From NCBI GenBank assembly GCA_903813345.2, contig CAIIXF020000008.1, positions 29,700,005 through 29,764,004 on the forward strand: a stretch of 64,000 bases of DNA, in the 5' to 3' direction. Every line of letters begins with the position of its first letter. The first letter of the stretch is position 1. The notes beneath the pieces were generated by a model that worked only from the letters and a program-made list of their open reading frames with translations, was not told where the DNA came from and did not search any database. Positions 23,314 through 36,129 of this stretch are shown here, in pieces. The DNA is from Owenia fusiformis. Taxonomy: Eukaryota > Annelida > Polychaeta > Sabellida > Oweniidae. The translations under genes were made by a program, and so were the position numbers.

Positions 23314-24133
23314 GTAGGGGAACATGGGGCAAAACGGCCCTCTGGGGCAAAGTGGCCCATCGAAATATCTTTTAAACTATAAAAAAAGGTTCTTCAAAAG
23401 TCACATAATCGAATTTTGAAATTTAACCAAGCAGCGTCTCGCTTTAAGTAAGAGGTAATTCTACTTTTCACCCTCTTTTGTAAATTACCCCTCCAACGAG
23501 AATCTCTAAAAAATCCGGCAACAATAGAATATCTTTTTGATTTAACATAGAGTTCGAGTATGCACATTTATTCTTTATTTGTAAAAATTTCGAGCTTCAA
23601 ATATTAGGCAAATTAAAACGACGTCTATTTGAAAATTCACAAGTCTTTGGGGCAAAACGGCCCACACATGTTATAACATACAAAAATCTTATAGTGCAAG
23701 AGCAATTGGTTTTCAAATATAACGATTTTAACATTTGGCTTGTACCTTATTTCCTTTCGACACATATCGAATGACTAGAATTATGTTAGGGGTTAAGAAT
23801 ACTTTATCTGTCAAAGGTTTGAAGGTCTGAGATAATATGTGTGTGGACGAGTCTTGTAATTGATTAATTCTGGTTTTAAAACCCATGTAACAGAGGGTGG
23901 GCCGTTTTGCCCCACCCATGGGCCGTTTTGCCAAACTCTCGACACTATTTTTGACCATTGAAAAATCACAGAAGATAGTCCTAGGAAAGTATAAAACACT
24001 CGAAAAATGTAAACCACAAACCATTGATAAAGTGGAACATCAAAGTGCACGATGATTGACAGATAAGAAAATACCCCGTACAGAACAACTTTAAATTAAA
24101 TTTTTAGGGCCGTTTTGCCCCATGTTCCCTTAC
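23314..24133. mobile_element. TIR element with GGGGCAAAACGGCCC motif
   Basis: About 820 bp. Left end GTAGGGGAACATGGGGCAAA and right end TTTGCCCCATGTTCCCTTAC are inverted copies over about 27 bp. The GGGGCAAAACGGCCC motif or its complement recurs inside (near 23340, 23650, 23900 and 23925), a subterminal-repeat pattern. No intact transposase frame. The target duplication is not clear. Confidence 0.8.
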
Positions 24134-24149
24134 ATATAGTATAGCATGT

Positions 24150-24328
24150 AGTTGGACACTTTGGACACGATTGCCAGTCATCCATGACAGTTACATAATG
24201 ATCTAGGTACCATTGGATGGGGAACAAAATAGGCCTTTTACTGCTACCTTTGTATTTTTAGAAAAATGCTCAGAATTGTAGTATCCTGGCTTTGAAGTTG
24301 GGTATACTTTTTGTGGACGCCCTGTAAA
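24150..24328. repeat. Solo end related to the 42.6-43.6 kb element
   Basis: CAGTCATCCATGACAGTTAC through GGCTTTGAAGTTGGGTATAC to GTGGACGCCCTG followed by TA matches the right arm of the 975-bp element at 42627-43601. The left arm is missing. Confidence 0.75.
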
Positions 24329-25429
24329 GCGTGCAATACTGATGTTATCATGTGAAAATCGACATTTTCCCATTCTGATACTCAAAGCATCTTTCTGTGT
24401 CACCTGAAATATCTCAGGGCTGAGAAGAAATGAGATGTCATGATTTATCATGATGACATTTTCCAAACAGTTTTGAAAACAGAGATTTTGAAACTTAGAG
24501 ACGAATTGTAATTTCATCACCATGCTCTTACACAGACTGTCAACGTCATGCATATCTGAGTAATAAGCGAATGCCCTGTAACGAACATGTATAGGTTTTG
24601 TTGAATTTTTTTATATTGATGTGTTTATGTTATACGAGGTATTGGTTGAGTATTGGCTGAGAAAAAAGTGAATCATGACTAAAACTAGCTGCGGTTGTAT
24701 TCCAAGAAACTTATCAATTTAGAAAAAATTATTGAAAATGTCACCTGTAGAGAACAACGTTTACAAGATTATCTAAAACAGAGATACTTACTTACGTAGC
24801 ATTCGTTGGCATGTGTCAGGGAGTAAATAAGAAGAATATATGCTTTTGATTCTACAGGTATATCTTGTTCCCAAAGGAATTTTTTAAGGAGCATTGATTC
24901 GAGATGTACTCAAAACTTAAAATGTGTATTATTATCTTCATAACCACCTCACAAATTATTTTAGATATCAAAGATATACGATTTTTGAGTTTTTTTATTT
25001 CGAATGTTGACTTAGTTACTTGATTTGACTGTACTATCCCAATATTTAAGGAAAAGTTGTAACTCGGCTTATTTCAATATTTATTGTTTTTTGCTCCGTA
25101 TATCCTGAGACTAGTTCATGTATATCTTTCGAAGATCCCTAGAATGCTTGACGTCCCAATCTAAAAATTCTAAATTGAAGTATGACCTGCAGAGGTGGAG
25201 ATCACAATTCGAGGACAATAAATTCGACAAGTCACGGGGACCCAGACAATCATATCCTACCTTAAACGCACGGGCCTAAGATAGTATTGATTACACGAGT
25301 ATAAGGGACTACTTCTATATCAGACCGATCCAACCCGCCCCCTCTGACTGACACAGTTCTTAGTCAATCAAAGCACATGGCCCACAAGTGATACGTTGGT
25401 GTCCATAGACAATGCAGTGTGTAGCGACT
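24329..25429. other. Intergenic, no feature recognised
   Basis: AT-rich unique sequence. A 116-codon minus-strand frame at 24203-24553 overlaps the repeat relic and has no recognisable domain. Confidence 0.4.
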
Positions 25430-25694
25430 CACTTGCGGATCCAGAAGTTAAGAAGGGGGGGGGGCAGATTTCCAGGAAAATAAATACATAAGCCCCATCC
25501 TTTGGTGATTTAGCTTTAAAAGGCCCAAGGAAGGTTAAGTTATGCCAAAAGGCCCACTAATTGAGGCCCTCCACTAGTTGAGGCGCTACAGAACTTTTGG
25601 GCCCAAAATATTTTTTGAACCAATTTTTTTCTGGGCCCACTCAACGGGGCCCCATGCCCCGCCCCTTCCCCCCCACCCCCTGGATCCTCCAGTG
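25430..25694. mobile_element. MITE, CACTKGCGGATCCAG family, copy 1
   Basis: Ends CACTTGCGGATCCAG and CTGGATCCTCCAGTG, flanked by the 5-bp duplication CGACT. The interior is rich in GGCCC motifs (AAAGGCCC, GGGCCCAA). 265 bp, non-coding. A sister copy lies at 35498. Confidence 0.88.
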
Positions 25695-26458
25695 CGACTC
25701 AGGATACACATTTCAGACACACTATAGCCGGGATGATATGTTATCAAATTGGGCCAATGTCACGCTGATACAAGCAGGTGACTTGCTTCTGTTTGAGTTT
25801 GGCAATTTTCGAAAATTCATCAAATTTTAAATGTACTTCTGACCTAGTATGTAATTCAAATTAAAACACAAACAGTTTCCAAACTCTGGGAGGGGAGTGT
25901 AGTTCTATGTATATGTAAAAAGTACAATGTTTTTTGCAGAGGTAGGTATTAAAAAACGATAAACAATCAAACACTTTTTTTAAACTCCATACATGATATT
26001 TTGTAAAGCATATTCCCAATTTTTGCCATCTGTGATTCTTCGTCCCTCAAAAATGTTTTAACTCTATTTTGTATTTAAAGATTATGAAATGAGAAGGAAA
26101 AATTAGAATATCTTTTCTCACGTCAAAATTAATGCCATTTCTAGGTATTGTGTTAAATTGTCTTTCCTTTATGTGGGACAAGGAGCTCCGTTTCGTTTAG
26201 CGAGAAAATGGAGTAGGTGGTGTCTTGATTCACAAGTTTCGCGACTATGGCGTAGGCGTAGATAGCGTAAATCAGAGGGTTGGGGTGACCATCACTGCGC
26301 GCTTTACTCAGAAATCAACCTTGAGAACATTTGTTAGCAGGAGTGTTATGTTTGTATCTTATTCATTTTTCTTCGAAATACAACACATCAAGTAAATAAC
26401 TTTAGAAAATGTATATGATCGGATCGATAGATGGCAAGCCCCGTGAGAACCGTAGTGC

Positions 26459-26467
26459 TATATAAAG
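26459..26467 (+). promoter_or_regulatory. TATA box of B-box/NHL gene
   Basis: TATATAAAG upstream of a short untranslated exon ending at a donor GAG|GTAACA (26546). The coding exon begins at the acceptor GTTACAG (28799), 37 bases before the ATG. Confidence 0.6.
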
Positions 26468-26689
26468 AAACGTACAACATTTAAACTCAAAAGCAGGGAC
26501 AGCATCGGGCAGACACATTTGAGGACAGTTAGACGCATTGATTGAGGTAACATCTAAAGATATTTATAATATTATGATAACATAATATAGCTCTCAATAT
26601 AGCTCTTCATGTAGTTAACATATTGACAATGTTATTGTTTTTTATAAAAGTGCAAAAAATTATTTGTAAATATTTCTCAATTTATCAAC

Positions 26690-28335
26690 ATTTAGCTTTG
26701 TCGGAATATCTTATTAGACCGTTTACTTGTTCTCATTAGACTCTTGACTTATTGTTGTTAGACACTTTATTTGTTCTTTTTATTGTCTTAATTTTTCCAA
26801 TTCGACTATTTACTTCTGCATATTAGACTCTTTTCCTATTCTTAATAGACGTTTACATGATTTTTGTTAGAGTATACATTCTATTTACGTGTTCGTATTA
26901 GACTTGTTCTGAATTGACTATACATGTGAACTTGATTTTGTTAGCGTCTATGTACATCTTCTTATTAGGCTTTTTACTTGTTCGTATTAGACTATTAGAC
27001 TCTTTACTTGTTCGTATTCGACTCTTTGCATGTTCGTATTAGAATATTTATTAGTTCGTATTAGACTCTTTGCATGGTCGTTCATAGACTCTTTACTTGT
27101 TCGTATTCGACCCTCTGCATTTTGTATTAGACTATTTGCTTGTTCGTATTCGACCCTTTACTTGTTCGTATTAGGCTCTTTGCATGTTCGTATTAGACTA
27201 TTTACTTGTTCGTATTCGACCCTTTGCATGTTCGTATTAGATTATTTACTTGTTCGTATTAGACTCTTTGTATGTTCGTATTAGACTATTTACTTGTTCG
27301 TACTAAACTCTTTGCATGTTCGTATTAGACTTTTTACTTCTTCGTATTCGACCCTCTGCATTTTGTATTAGACTATTTGCTTGTTCGTATTCGACCCTTT
27401 ACTTGTTCGTATTAGGCTCTTTGCATGTTCGTATTAGACTATTTACTTGTTCGTACTAAACTCTTTGCATGTTCGTATTAGACTTTTTACTTCTTCGTAT
27501 TCGACCCTTTACTTGTTCGTATTAGGCTCTTTGCATGTTCGTATTAGACAATTTACTTGTTCGTACTAAACTCTTTGCATGTTCGTCTTAGACTTTTTAC
27601 TTCTTCGTATTAGGCTCTTTGCATGTTCGTTTTAGTATCTTTACTTATTCGTATTAGACTCTGCATGCTCGTATAAGACTATTTACTTGTTCGTATTCAA
27701 CTCTTTGCATGTTCTTATTAGACTATTTACTTGTTCGTATTCGACCCTTTGCATGTTCGTATTAGATTATTTACTTGTTCGTATTAGACTCTTTGTATGT
27801 TCGTATTAGACAATTTACTTGTTCGTACTAAGCTCTTTGCATGTTCGTATTAGACTTTTTACTTCTTCGTATTACACTCTTTGCATGTTCGTTTTAGTAT
27901 CTTTACTTATTCGTATTAGACTCTTTACTTGTTCGTATTCAACTCTTTGCATGTTCTTATTAGACTATTTACTTGTTCGTATTCGACTCTTTGCATGATC
28001 GTATCAGACTATTAAGTTGTTCGTATTAGATTATTTGCATGTTCCTTTTAGACTCTTTACTTGTTCGTATTCAGCTATTTGCATGTAGGTATTAGACTAT
28101 TTACTTGTTCGTATTCGACTCTTTGTGTTATCTTATTAGACTATTTACTAGCTCGTATTAGATTCTTTGCATCTTCGTATTGAACTATTTACTTTTTCGT
28201 ATTAATCTCTTTGCATGTTCGCATTAGACTCTTTAATTGTTCGTATTCGACTCTTTACTTGTTCGTACTATTCTAGTATCTTTGCATGTTCGTATTAGAC
28301 TATTTACTTGTTCGCATAAGACTCTTCGCATGTTT
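26690..28335. repeat. Long 22-bp tandem array in 5' UTR intron
   Basis: About 70 imperfect units, largely alternating between GTTCGTATTAGACTCTTTGC and GTTCGTATTAGACTATTTAC types, i.e. a 44-bp higher-order period. The array fills most of the first intron of the B-box/NHL gene without touching a splice site. Confidence 0.9.
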
Positions 28336-28369
28336 GTAAAATACAATTAAATAGTTCTAAATAGATTGT

Positions 28370-28720
28370 GTTGACTGTATTCCAGAGTATTCATTTTATT
28401 GCAGTGTGGTGATTTTATTACAGAGGAGATATTGCATTGTAGATTGGTGACTGTTTTGCAGAATTGTGATATTACAGAGAAGCTATTGCTTTGCAGATTG
28501 GTCTGTATTGCGGAATTGGGATTGCATTTCAGAGTGATTTTATAACAAAGAAACATTTTGGATTGTAGATTGGTGACTGTACTGCAGATTGTTGACAGTA
28601 TTGCAGAGTGGTGATTTTATAACAAAGAAGCTATTGTATTTCAGAGTGGTAATTATATGGCAGAGAAGTGATTACATTGCAGAAGAGCGGAGAGTTATCA
28701 CAGAGTGGTGAAGATTGTTA
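28370..28720. repeat. Second degenerate array, TTGCAGA-rich
   Basis: Irregular units of about 20-60 bp built on TTGCAGATTGGTGACTGT, TTACAGAGAAGCTATTG and CAGAGTGGTGATTTTA, following directly after the 22-bp array. It consists of repeated pyrimidine-CAG|A strings resembling the true acceptor (TTACAG|A) 80 bp downstream. Confidence 0.7.
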
Positions 28721-28836
28721 ATGATAATGTTTGACTCAACAATGAAGACACTGCATTGATAAATGAATGACACTACTTGTATGTACTTTTATGTTACAGA
28801 ACTACAGTTGTTCCTTTCACACCACTCCAAACTACG

Positions 28837-30423
28837 ATGGATTCTATTTTGTGCGATATATGCAAGGAAAGTGGCGATACAACCACGGCCGAGTCACGTT
28901 GTATCGAATGCGCAACGTTCTTATGCAAGTACTGTGAAAGGGCACACCGAAGATTCACGCAGACGAAATCACACCAAGTGTATAAGCTAACTGGAGATTC
29001 CAAAAAAGACAGAGAGAGGGCCAGAAAAGAGAGTAAATTACGCGACGTCAATTGCGACAAACACACCGACGAAGAGCTGAATTTGTTCTGTACTGATGAC
29101 CAAACCGTCGTATGTAACGTCTGTGCAAGAGAAGACCATCCTGGTCACAATATCGTGGATATCGAAGAAGCAGCAGATGACGAGAAAACTAATCTTAGAC
29201 TTTTGCAAGGACTTGCTATCCAGCGAAAGGCACTGCTCGATGACAATCTAGAAGACTCGACGGAAGCTTTGCAAGAGTATGGTCGAAAAACCAGAGCGCT
29301 TTTAGACGCCATTAATGCCGACTATGACGCCAAACGTCGTGAGCTGGAACAACATTTCGATATGCTACGTAATGATGCAAAGGCTAAAACTGATGTGGAA
29401 GTTGATAAGAAGAAAGCCAAACAAAGAGTCATAGAAGGTGACATTAATATTACCGAAGACACTAAACAAGCAGCGACTGATCTTATTAACGACGGCCATC
29501 CTATTGAAATCATGAGAGCTAGCAAAGGAACAGCAAAGAAGCTAAACGATTGGAAAGAACTGCCTGAAAAAGATACCGTAGAAATGCATACGTTCACCTA
29601 TGAACCGGGAACCCTTAACCTAACGAACATGGGTCATGTAAAACGGGATCTGAGGAATTTGTGCGAGCCGAAGGTCGAAAACAGAATGAATGTGGGCACA
29701 GTCTTTACGGGAGGCTCTATAGGGCATGACAACAACATCGTAGGTTGTACCTCTTCTCATATCTACACCTACGATGCCGACAGTTTCGTTAAACAACATA
29801 CTAGTACAGCAGATGGCACATTCTACGATGTCTGTCGTATCCAAGGAAACCGTTATGCAGCAACGGATTCTAAAAATAAATGCATCACTATTTTCGATAA
29901 GAACCTGGCCCGTGTAAAGAGCATTGGCAATTTCCAAATTCCCCACGGTATATGCGCTGCCCCGAAGGGACAACTACTTGTGACGGACAAAGGAGCCAAA
30001 TGTGTATTTCTTATCGAAAGCGATACTGGCGCTCAAGTGGCTACCATCGGGAAAGGAAAGTTCGATCATCCAGAAAATGTCGTCATTACTAGCAACAACA
30101 TTGTTGTAGTTTCCGATTACAATAAATCGCTTGTGAAAGGTTTCACATTGAACGATGGCGAGATTTTCAGCTTTGGATCGTACGGTACAGGGAACGGGCA
30201 AATGCGTAATCCATGGGGAATGACGATCGATGCAAATGATTACGTTCTAGTGGCTGACTATACCAACAACAGGACCCTCATTCTTGATGATAAAGGAAAA
30301 TTCGTCAAATACCTAGCAACCCCTGGGAAAGTGAAGAACCCAACTGTTGTTATGCTGGATCACCACGACAACGCCATCATTAGTACACATCCAGATTTGG
30401 TCACTGTAAAATATTTGGAGTAA
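28837..30423 (+). CDS. TRIM-like B-box/coiled-coil/NHL protein lacking RING
   Basis: A single coding exon, 528 codons from ATG 28837. Residues ~1-50 form a first Cys-rich B-box-like finger (CDICKES, CIECATFLCKYC). Residues ~70-115 are a B-box 2 (CDKHTDEELNLFC, CNVCAREDHPGHN). Residues ~130-255 are charged and helical, a coiled coil. Residues ~290-528 are an NHL-type propeller (GGSIGH, PHGICA, LLVTDKG, VLVADYTNNR). No RING precedes B-box 1, so it is not expected to be a classic ubiquitin ligase alone. Invertebrate genomes often have many such genes. The exon continues 20 bases past the stop to a donor at 30443; a 3' UTR intron with acceptor at 30620 seems likely, as in the NHL-only paralogue. 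Confidence 0.9.
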   Translation: MDSILCDICKESGDTTTAESRCIECATFLCKYCERAHRRFTQTKSHQVYKLTGDSKKDRERARKESKLRDVNCDKHTDEELNLFCTDDQTVVCNVCAREDHPGHNIVDIEEAADDEKTNLRLLQGLAIQRKALLDDNLEDSTEALQEYGRKTRALLDAINADYDAKRRELEQHFDMLRNDAKAKTDVEVDKKKAKQRVIEGDINITEDTKQAATDLINDGHPIEIMRASKGTAKKLNDWKELPEKDTVEMHTFTYEPGTLNLTNMGHVKRDLRNLCEPKVENRMNVGTVFTGGSIGHDNNIVGCTSSHIYTYDADSFVKQHTSTADGTFYDVCRIQGNRYAATDSKNKCITIFDKNLARVKSIGNFQIPHGICAAPKGQLLVTDKGAKCVFLIESDTGAQVATIGKGKFDHPENVVITSNNIVVVSDYNKSLVKGFTLNDGEIFSFGSYGTGNGQMRNPWGMTIDANDYVLVADYTNNRTLILDDKGKFVKYLATPGKVKNPTVVMLDHHDNAIISTHPDLVTVKYLE

Positions 30424-30620
30424 AATGACAGCCATTCTAACAGGTACTCTCCATTTCATTAGAATTCAAAAAGGGTGTCTACTTTTTATATATTTTCATC
30501 TTTTAAGTCTAAAAATCCTTATCAATTGCTTATAAACAAACTGTCCTGCCATTCTAGGTGATTTGAGAAAATCGGCATATGTGTATTCTGTAATATGAAT
30601 TTAATTTTCTCTTTTTTCAG

Positions 30621-31065
30621 ATAGCTGGAAATGGCAGTATTGACAATATACGAAAGTATCAAACCTCACGTTATTCTTCGGCACAAACACAATCCATGCT
30701 TTAAGGGGCTCGCTCGGTCCCTTCAATAGCCTACAGCAATTTCTAAAATTCGCAACAACCTGCAATTCAAGTTGTACCATCGATCTAATTTTGGTACATA
30801 ATTTCTTCCTGAAAATACCAAGACTTCAAAATGATTGCTCACCAAAACGGTCTGGGTGATAAATTGTGCGTTATTCTGATTTTTCAGGTTTCAGTTTATT
30901 TAAAAATCTGAAATTAAAAAGGGACTGAGTCCCTTTAATATGCATGAAGAAATGAAAGCTGATTTAGACTACACCCACATATGCATGTAATAAGAAGGTT
31001 TTCAATAATCATTAAGTAGAAAATAGTAGAAAATATCAACTTCTCCCACCCTATAAATCTTCACG
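30621..31065. other. 3' UTR exon of B-box/NHL gene and flank
   Basis: Begins after the acceptor TTTTTTCAG. Nothing further was recognised before the LINE. The paired GGGACCGAGC-like strings (near 30710 and 30925) are short and were not counted as an element. Confidence 0.4.
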
Positions 31066-31252
31066 TCATAGACTTGAAAAATTGGTTCTAACCATGATTC
31101 CTGGCAAATGAGCAGCAGAGAGTTGCGAAACAATGTTTTCCATTGAAGAATGGGCGTCGCCCGCAATGTAGTTCCACGGAAAGAATGGCTGACGGACCAG
31201 TTTTAACTTATTCGATATCAGTAAACTACCAGCATCATTTGTATCATGATAT

Positions 31253-34200
31253 TTACAAAATGGCGTTTGTTCGATGTTGGTACATCGCATACAAAGTGTT
31301 AACAATAAATATACAGTCATCCTGCTCATCTGGAGCGAAGATAAAGGGCAATACGCCATCCCCATATTTGTCAATAAGGGGTTTTAATAATAATCGACGA
31401 CTCTTAAGTTCAGAACAATCCTTTATAAAATGAATTAATGTTTCACACTCTCCACATAAAGGACACAATCTATTTTCTTTAGCTTCTGCATACCTTCCAA
31501 TGGCTTCCCCCACCAGAAGCCGTACCATAAACTTACATTTGAAAATGAGGTCAGGCCTAAATTTACATAATTGGTACCATATTATTGGAACTCGATTATT
31601 GACGACATCTCTGTATGTCTTAATCTTAGTATACATCATGCATTTTAGATGCCATCTATTTATGTAGTAATTGGATACCGCATTTTTAGAAATTTTCTTC
31701 CAATGACGCTTTTTGGGGAAAATACCTTGGTCGATATAGCTCTTCATTTTATCTAAGAGATTAAACCTTGTACCTAGTTTGATTATTTCAGCTATAGGTG
31801 ATGACACTGACATCCCTACGATAAATATTTTAAAAAGTAGGATGTACCATCGAGCAATACTCACAGCTTTACATTGACCAGCACAAGTGTTAAATATATG
31901 CCAAAAGAACATGAGTTTCTTCATTGCAATAACTTCACTGATGTCACACCAGCCTATCTGTGACAAAGATGCACAATCTGTTGTATGTTTTGGTAAACCT
32001 TGAATATTTTTAGCTGTTTGGGTATGGAAACGTTCTAGTTTACCCAGGCTGGAGTCATTGTATTCAAGAACCTCTGCTCCATAAAGAACTGTGGGAATTG
32101 ACACTGCCCAGTACAGTTTGGAAGCTGATAGAGGGTTTACAGTACAATTTTCAGGAGTTATACAGTCGACTGTAGCATATAAATTCCTTCTCCCTTTAGA
32201 AATACCATTCTCAATGTGGTAACCAATGTCTCTCTGTGTAACAGGGAGTCCTAAATGAACAAGTTCATTTACAATGGCAATATTGTCTAACCCGAAATTA
32301 AAAGGGAGTACGTCTTTATTCCTCCCTTTAACAAAATGAACTGCAGAGCATTTTTTGGGATGAATCTGAAAACGCCACCTATTGGCGTAGTTATAAACTA
32401 TATTTAACATTGATTGCATGGTATTTCTAAAAGACGAAATTAAAATGGTGTCATCTGCATAGAATGGAGCACAACATGACATTCCTCGTATAGCACAGCC
32501 TAGCCCAGAGTTAACGAGCTCTTCCAATAAGGGATTCATGAATCGTACATATAATTCCATTGATAAAACCCCTCCCTGATGAACGCCCTGACTTACAATA
32601 AATTTTTCACTACATTTACCCTTTACTCTGACACAGCATTCATAACCTTCATAAGTTTCAAGGATCATCTTCCATAATTTGCCATTTATACCCTGGTTAT
32701 ACAAAATGTACATTAAGCCATTTAACCACACAGTATCAAAAGCTTTTTTAACATCAATAGCCAGAGCGTAAGCCTCAGACCCATTTTCTAATTGATTTGC
32801 AATAGTCTCCCTTAGTATTAACGACGTGTCAAGACAAGAAGCGCCAGGCTGTGCAGCATACTGTAATTTGGATCGACAAAAATCACCACATAGTTTACTC
32901 CGTTCAAGTATTAATCTGTCTAGAATTTTGCTATACGAACACATGAGAGTAATACCCCTGTGGTTATCCTTGTCTAAGATATCCTTGTTATTACCCTTGT
33001 ATAACGTAATTATGACACCAAGCTTTAAACTGCACGGGACATACTCAAGTTTAAACATACAATTAAAAATCATAGTAAGGACCTCGATAAGGGTCTCACC
33101 ACCATACTTTAAGTGCTCTGCTGAGATACCATCTATGCCACATGCTTTATTACAATTAAAGGATTTAATTGCCATGGCCAGATCATTCTCAACAAAACAT
33201 TCATTAAATGAGCCATCATTATTTTCTGAATATCCACGCTTCATTAAGTCCATCATTGCATTAACATGTGCTTTAAAATCTGTGTCAAAATTATCACATT
33301 CCTTTGGAGTAAAAAGCTGACTAAAATAATTAGACCATTCTTGCCTTACAGCATCTGGCTCTTGAAGTACTATACCGTGGTCATTTCTAATACAATTGGA
33401 ATTTTTCCCAGATTTCTTGTGCCTATTGGCCAAAAACCAGTAGTACCTTGCATCTATATCTTGACTTTCATCAATATCTTTCTGACAATTAATATTATAT
33501 TCTACCTCAGCCTGTCTCAAGGCACGTCTAAATGCTCTTTTGGCATCTTTGTATCTTAACCAAAAAGCATTGTTACCACGATGCATACCACTTCTTTTCC
33601 ACTCTGACCAGATTTTATTTTTGGCTTTCATAAGGTCTTTAATGCTAGAATTCCAATAAGGTTTAAGTCTCTTGTTATATTTCCTTTTGGGAATTCTATC
33701 ATTGGAAACAGATTTAAGGACATCCGTAACATGGTTTAACACAGAATCTATATACTCTTTACTGACGTCACAATCTAAAATTTTATTCTCGAGGTTAATC
33801 TTAATTTCCGCAAGAACCTGACTAACACCCTTGGTAAATAATTCTTCAATGTCACATTTTGAAAGCTTATCCCATGCATTGCGAAAATTATTTCCAGGTG
33901 CACTATTACCAGCATTGAAAACGTTTATATTTGATAAGTTTACATTTACAACTAAGGACAGATGATCTGATGTGTTGAGTAGTTCATCTTCATTTGTAAT
34001 CCCCCCATTAACATATCTATAAAAAGTGCTTGATATAACACAATGATCAATGTAAGAGGTCCCCAAGTAATCCCTGTTAAAAGTGTAATTAGGCCCTTTC
34101 CACAAATCATTATACATGTCGATAGCCATCAGGCCATTCCTCTGCATAAATTCATGAAACTTAAAACCATTACGCGAGGCACAGGTCTGACCACGATCTC

Positions 34201-34811
34201 CACATAAACCATCAATGCATGCATTTATATCACCAAATATGATAATATCGCTATCCGCCATTAAGGAGGACACACATGTATCCAGCTCATCAAGCACCTA
34301 AACATAATTAACCTTTTTACAATTCTGTTAGTGGTAGATAAACACAAAATAATATAACACGTGTGTTATTATTACATTGCATGCTAACCGCACATATTCT
34401 ATCCTTGTATTTAATCTTAAGATTAACTTTAGATACCACTGCCTGCAAAGATCTATTAACCATAATGGCAATACCGCCATGACCAATCATGTGACCTTTA
34501 TTTAATGGACATAAGTCCGGACTAGATTCAAAGCATTCACAGTAAAAATCCTGGTTAACGTTTTCCAAAATATGTTTTGAATGTTGATGTAACCAATGCT
34601 CCTGTAAGAGGATAATATCATTACTCTGCATTAACTTAGAAAGATATGGGATTGAAGTTCCAAGCCCATTAGCATTCCATGAGCATATATTTATGCCTGA
34701 TTCAAATTCAGATCCACTTATTTTGTTAAAAAAATGTGAAGTACCGTTTGGTTTTTGAAAAGATACCAGTGCGCAGACTATAAACAGGATCTTTATTGTA
34801 TGTGCGGGCAT
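31253..34811 (-). pseudogene. LINE ORF2: AP endonuclease and reverse transcriptase
   Basis: Minus strand. The N-terminal block (34811-34317) carries APE-type endonuclease motifs (NICSWNANGLG, LLQEHWL, HGGIAIMV). A stop/frameshift region at 34297-34317 separates it from a 1014-codon frame with the rest of the endonuclease (IIIFGDINACIDG, SYIDHCVIS), reverse transcriptase including the catalytic FYADDTILIS, and a C-terminal Cys/His finger (CPLCGECETLIHFIKDC). The layout is that of non-LTR retrotransposons of the CR1/Jockey/I group; I cannot assign a clade. The break makes this copy inactive, although most of the RT is open, so the insertion is fairly young. Confidence 0.9.
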
Positions 34812-34843
34812 ATTGAATATTAAGTGTTATAACAATACAATCC

Positions 34844-35290
34844 TTAGTTTCCATCATCATTGACGGACCAAATGCTATCACCGACGGCTTTAGCCCGTAA
34901 TCGGGGACCGAAATAACTGGGACCAGATTTACGGAACCACTCCCTGCATGTCACATATTCTGGCCATTCATAGTCATACATTAAATAGTATTTGTTTTCC
35001 TCAGTGACATTAAGGCGTATGCCCACAGTGTCATCTGCATACTTATTTTTCACCACCTTAACATTATAAGCCCTAATGTTCAATTGACTCATAGTATCTA
35101 ACATTTGCTTTTCAAGATCACTGGGGGTCTCATCAGACTCCATGGCAATATTTCTTACATATAGAGTGCATGTTTTTTCTCGTCTGACACCGTGCAGCCC
35201 GCGGTGTTTTGGGTTCCTCGTACATGTAGATCTATATTGTCGTTTTCTCGTCACGGTAGTTGACTGTACAGGAGGTTTCTTAACGGCATC
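34844..35290 (-). pseudogene. LINE ORF1 remnant, 5'-truncated
   Basis: Minus-strand frame ending at 34844, just upstream of ORF2. It contains a basic start and a segment (CTLYVRNIAM, ADDTVGIRLNV, EWPEYVTCREWF) like the RRM-type nucleic-acid-binding part of LINE ORF1 proteins. The frame closes upstream near 35290 without a proper start, suggesting 5' truncation of the element. Confidence 0.7.
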
Positions 35291-35497
35291 GACGTAAGAT
35301 TAAGGGCCCTTGTGATCTGAGAACATTCTTGAAAAATGAAACATTCTAGAGAGCGCAATGACGTGTGTGTGCTACTGTTATATCACCGTTAGTTGTACAT
35401 GTATACTAGCCTTAATAAAGTCGGCAATATTTTGTTTTGCTTTTAATAAATTTTTGATTCAACAATATTGTGTTTCTCTTTCGCCGCGTATTATATT

Positions 35498-35792
35498 CAC
35501 TGGCGCATCCAGAGGGTAGGGGGGGTAGGGGTGGGCATGGGGCCTTTTATTGGCCCCAAAACTATTTTTAGGGTGTCAAAAAATGTTGGCCCCAAAGTTT
35601 TGTAGGGCCTCAAAAAATGGATCTTTTGGGGATAATTTGGCTCTTTTAGGCCAAATTATCAAGAAATGGGCCTTAAATTTTCAAAATTTGGGACCACTTT
35701 TTGGTTTTAAGGGCCCAAATTCTTTTGAGCAGAAACCTTTTTATGATTCAAAATATGCCTTCTTCCCTTGCTAGCTTTTGGATCCGCCGGTG
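35498..35792. mobile_element. MITE, CACTKGCGGATCCAG family, copy 2
   Basis: Left end CACTGGCGCATCCAG and right end TTGGATCCGCCGGTG are inverted copies. The interior is GGCCC-rich (GGGGCCTTTTATTGGCCCC), like the copy at 25430. The flanks ATATT and TTTTT give only a partial 5-bp duplication. Confidence 0.8.
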
Positions 35793-36129
35793 TTTTTTCC
35801 TAAAATATGTCAAAAAGTGTCATGGTAATTACGTAATCCACTGTTTCCTCTAGATTTTGAACCATGCATTGTTACACTTAAAATCAAGCACAAAAGCTAA
35901 TAGTATGCGCCAAATCGCTTCCAAAGTGGCTTAGTTAGTCTAAACCAATGTTGAGGTAGATTACTAAGAAGTGGCAAATAGTCATTATAGATTGGTTCAT
36001 TGACTTTTCATTTTCACTTGTCTGCAGTTAAAAAGGTGACACGAAAGGGCTAAACGGCTTGCCCCAAGGTGCAACCGTCAAAAATGTGAGTTTGAAAAAA
36101 TCATGTTTTTCAAATAATAGCAGTGAGTA

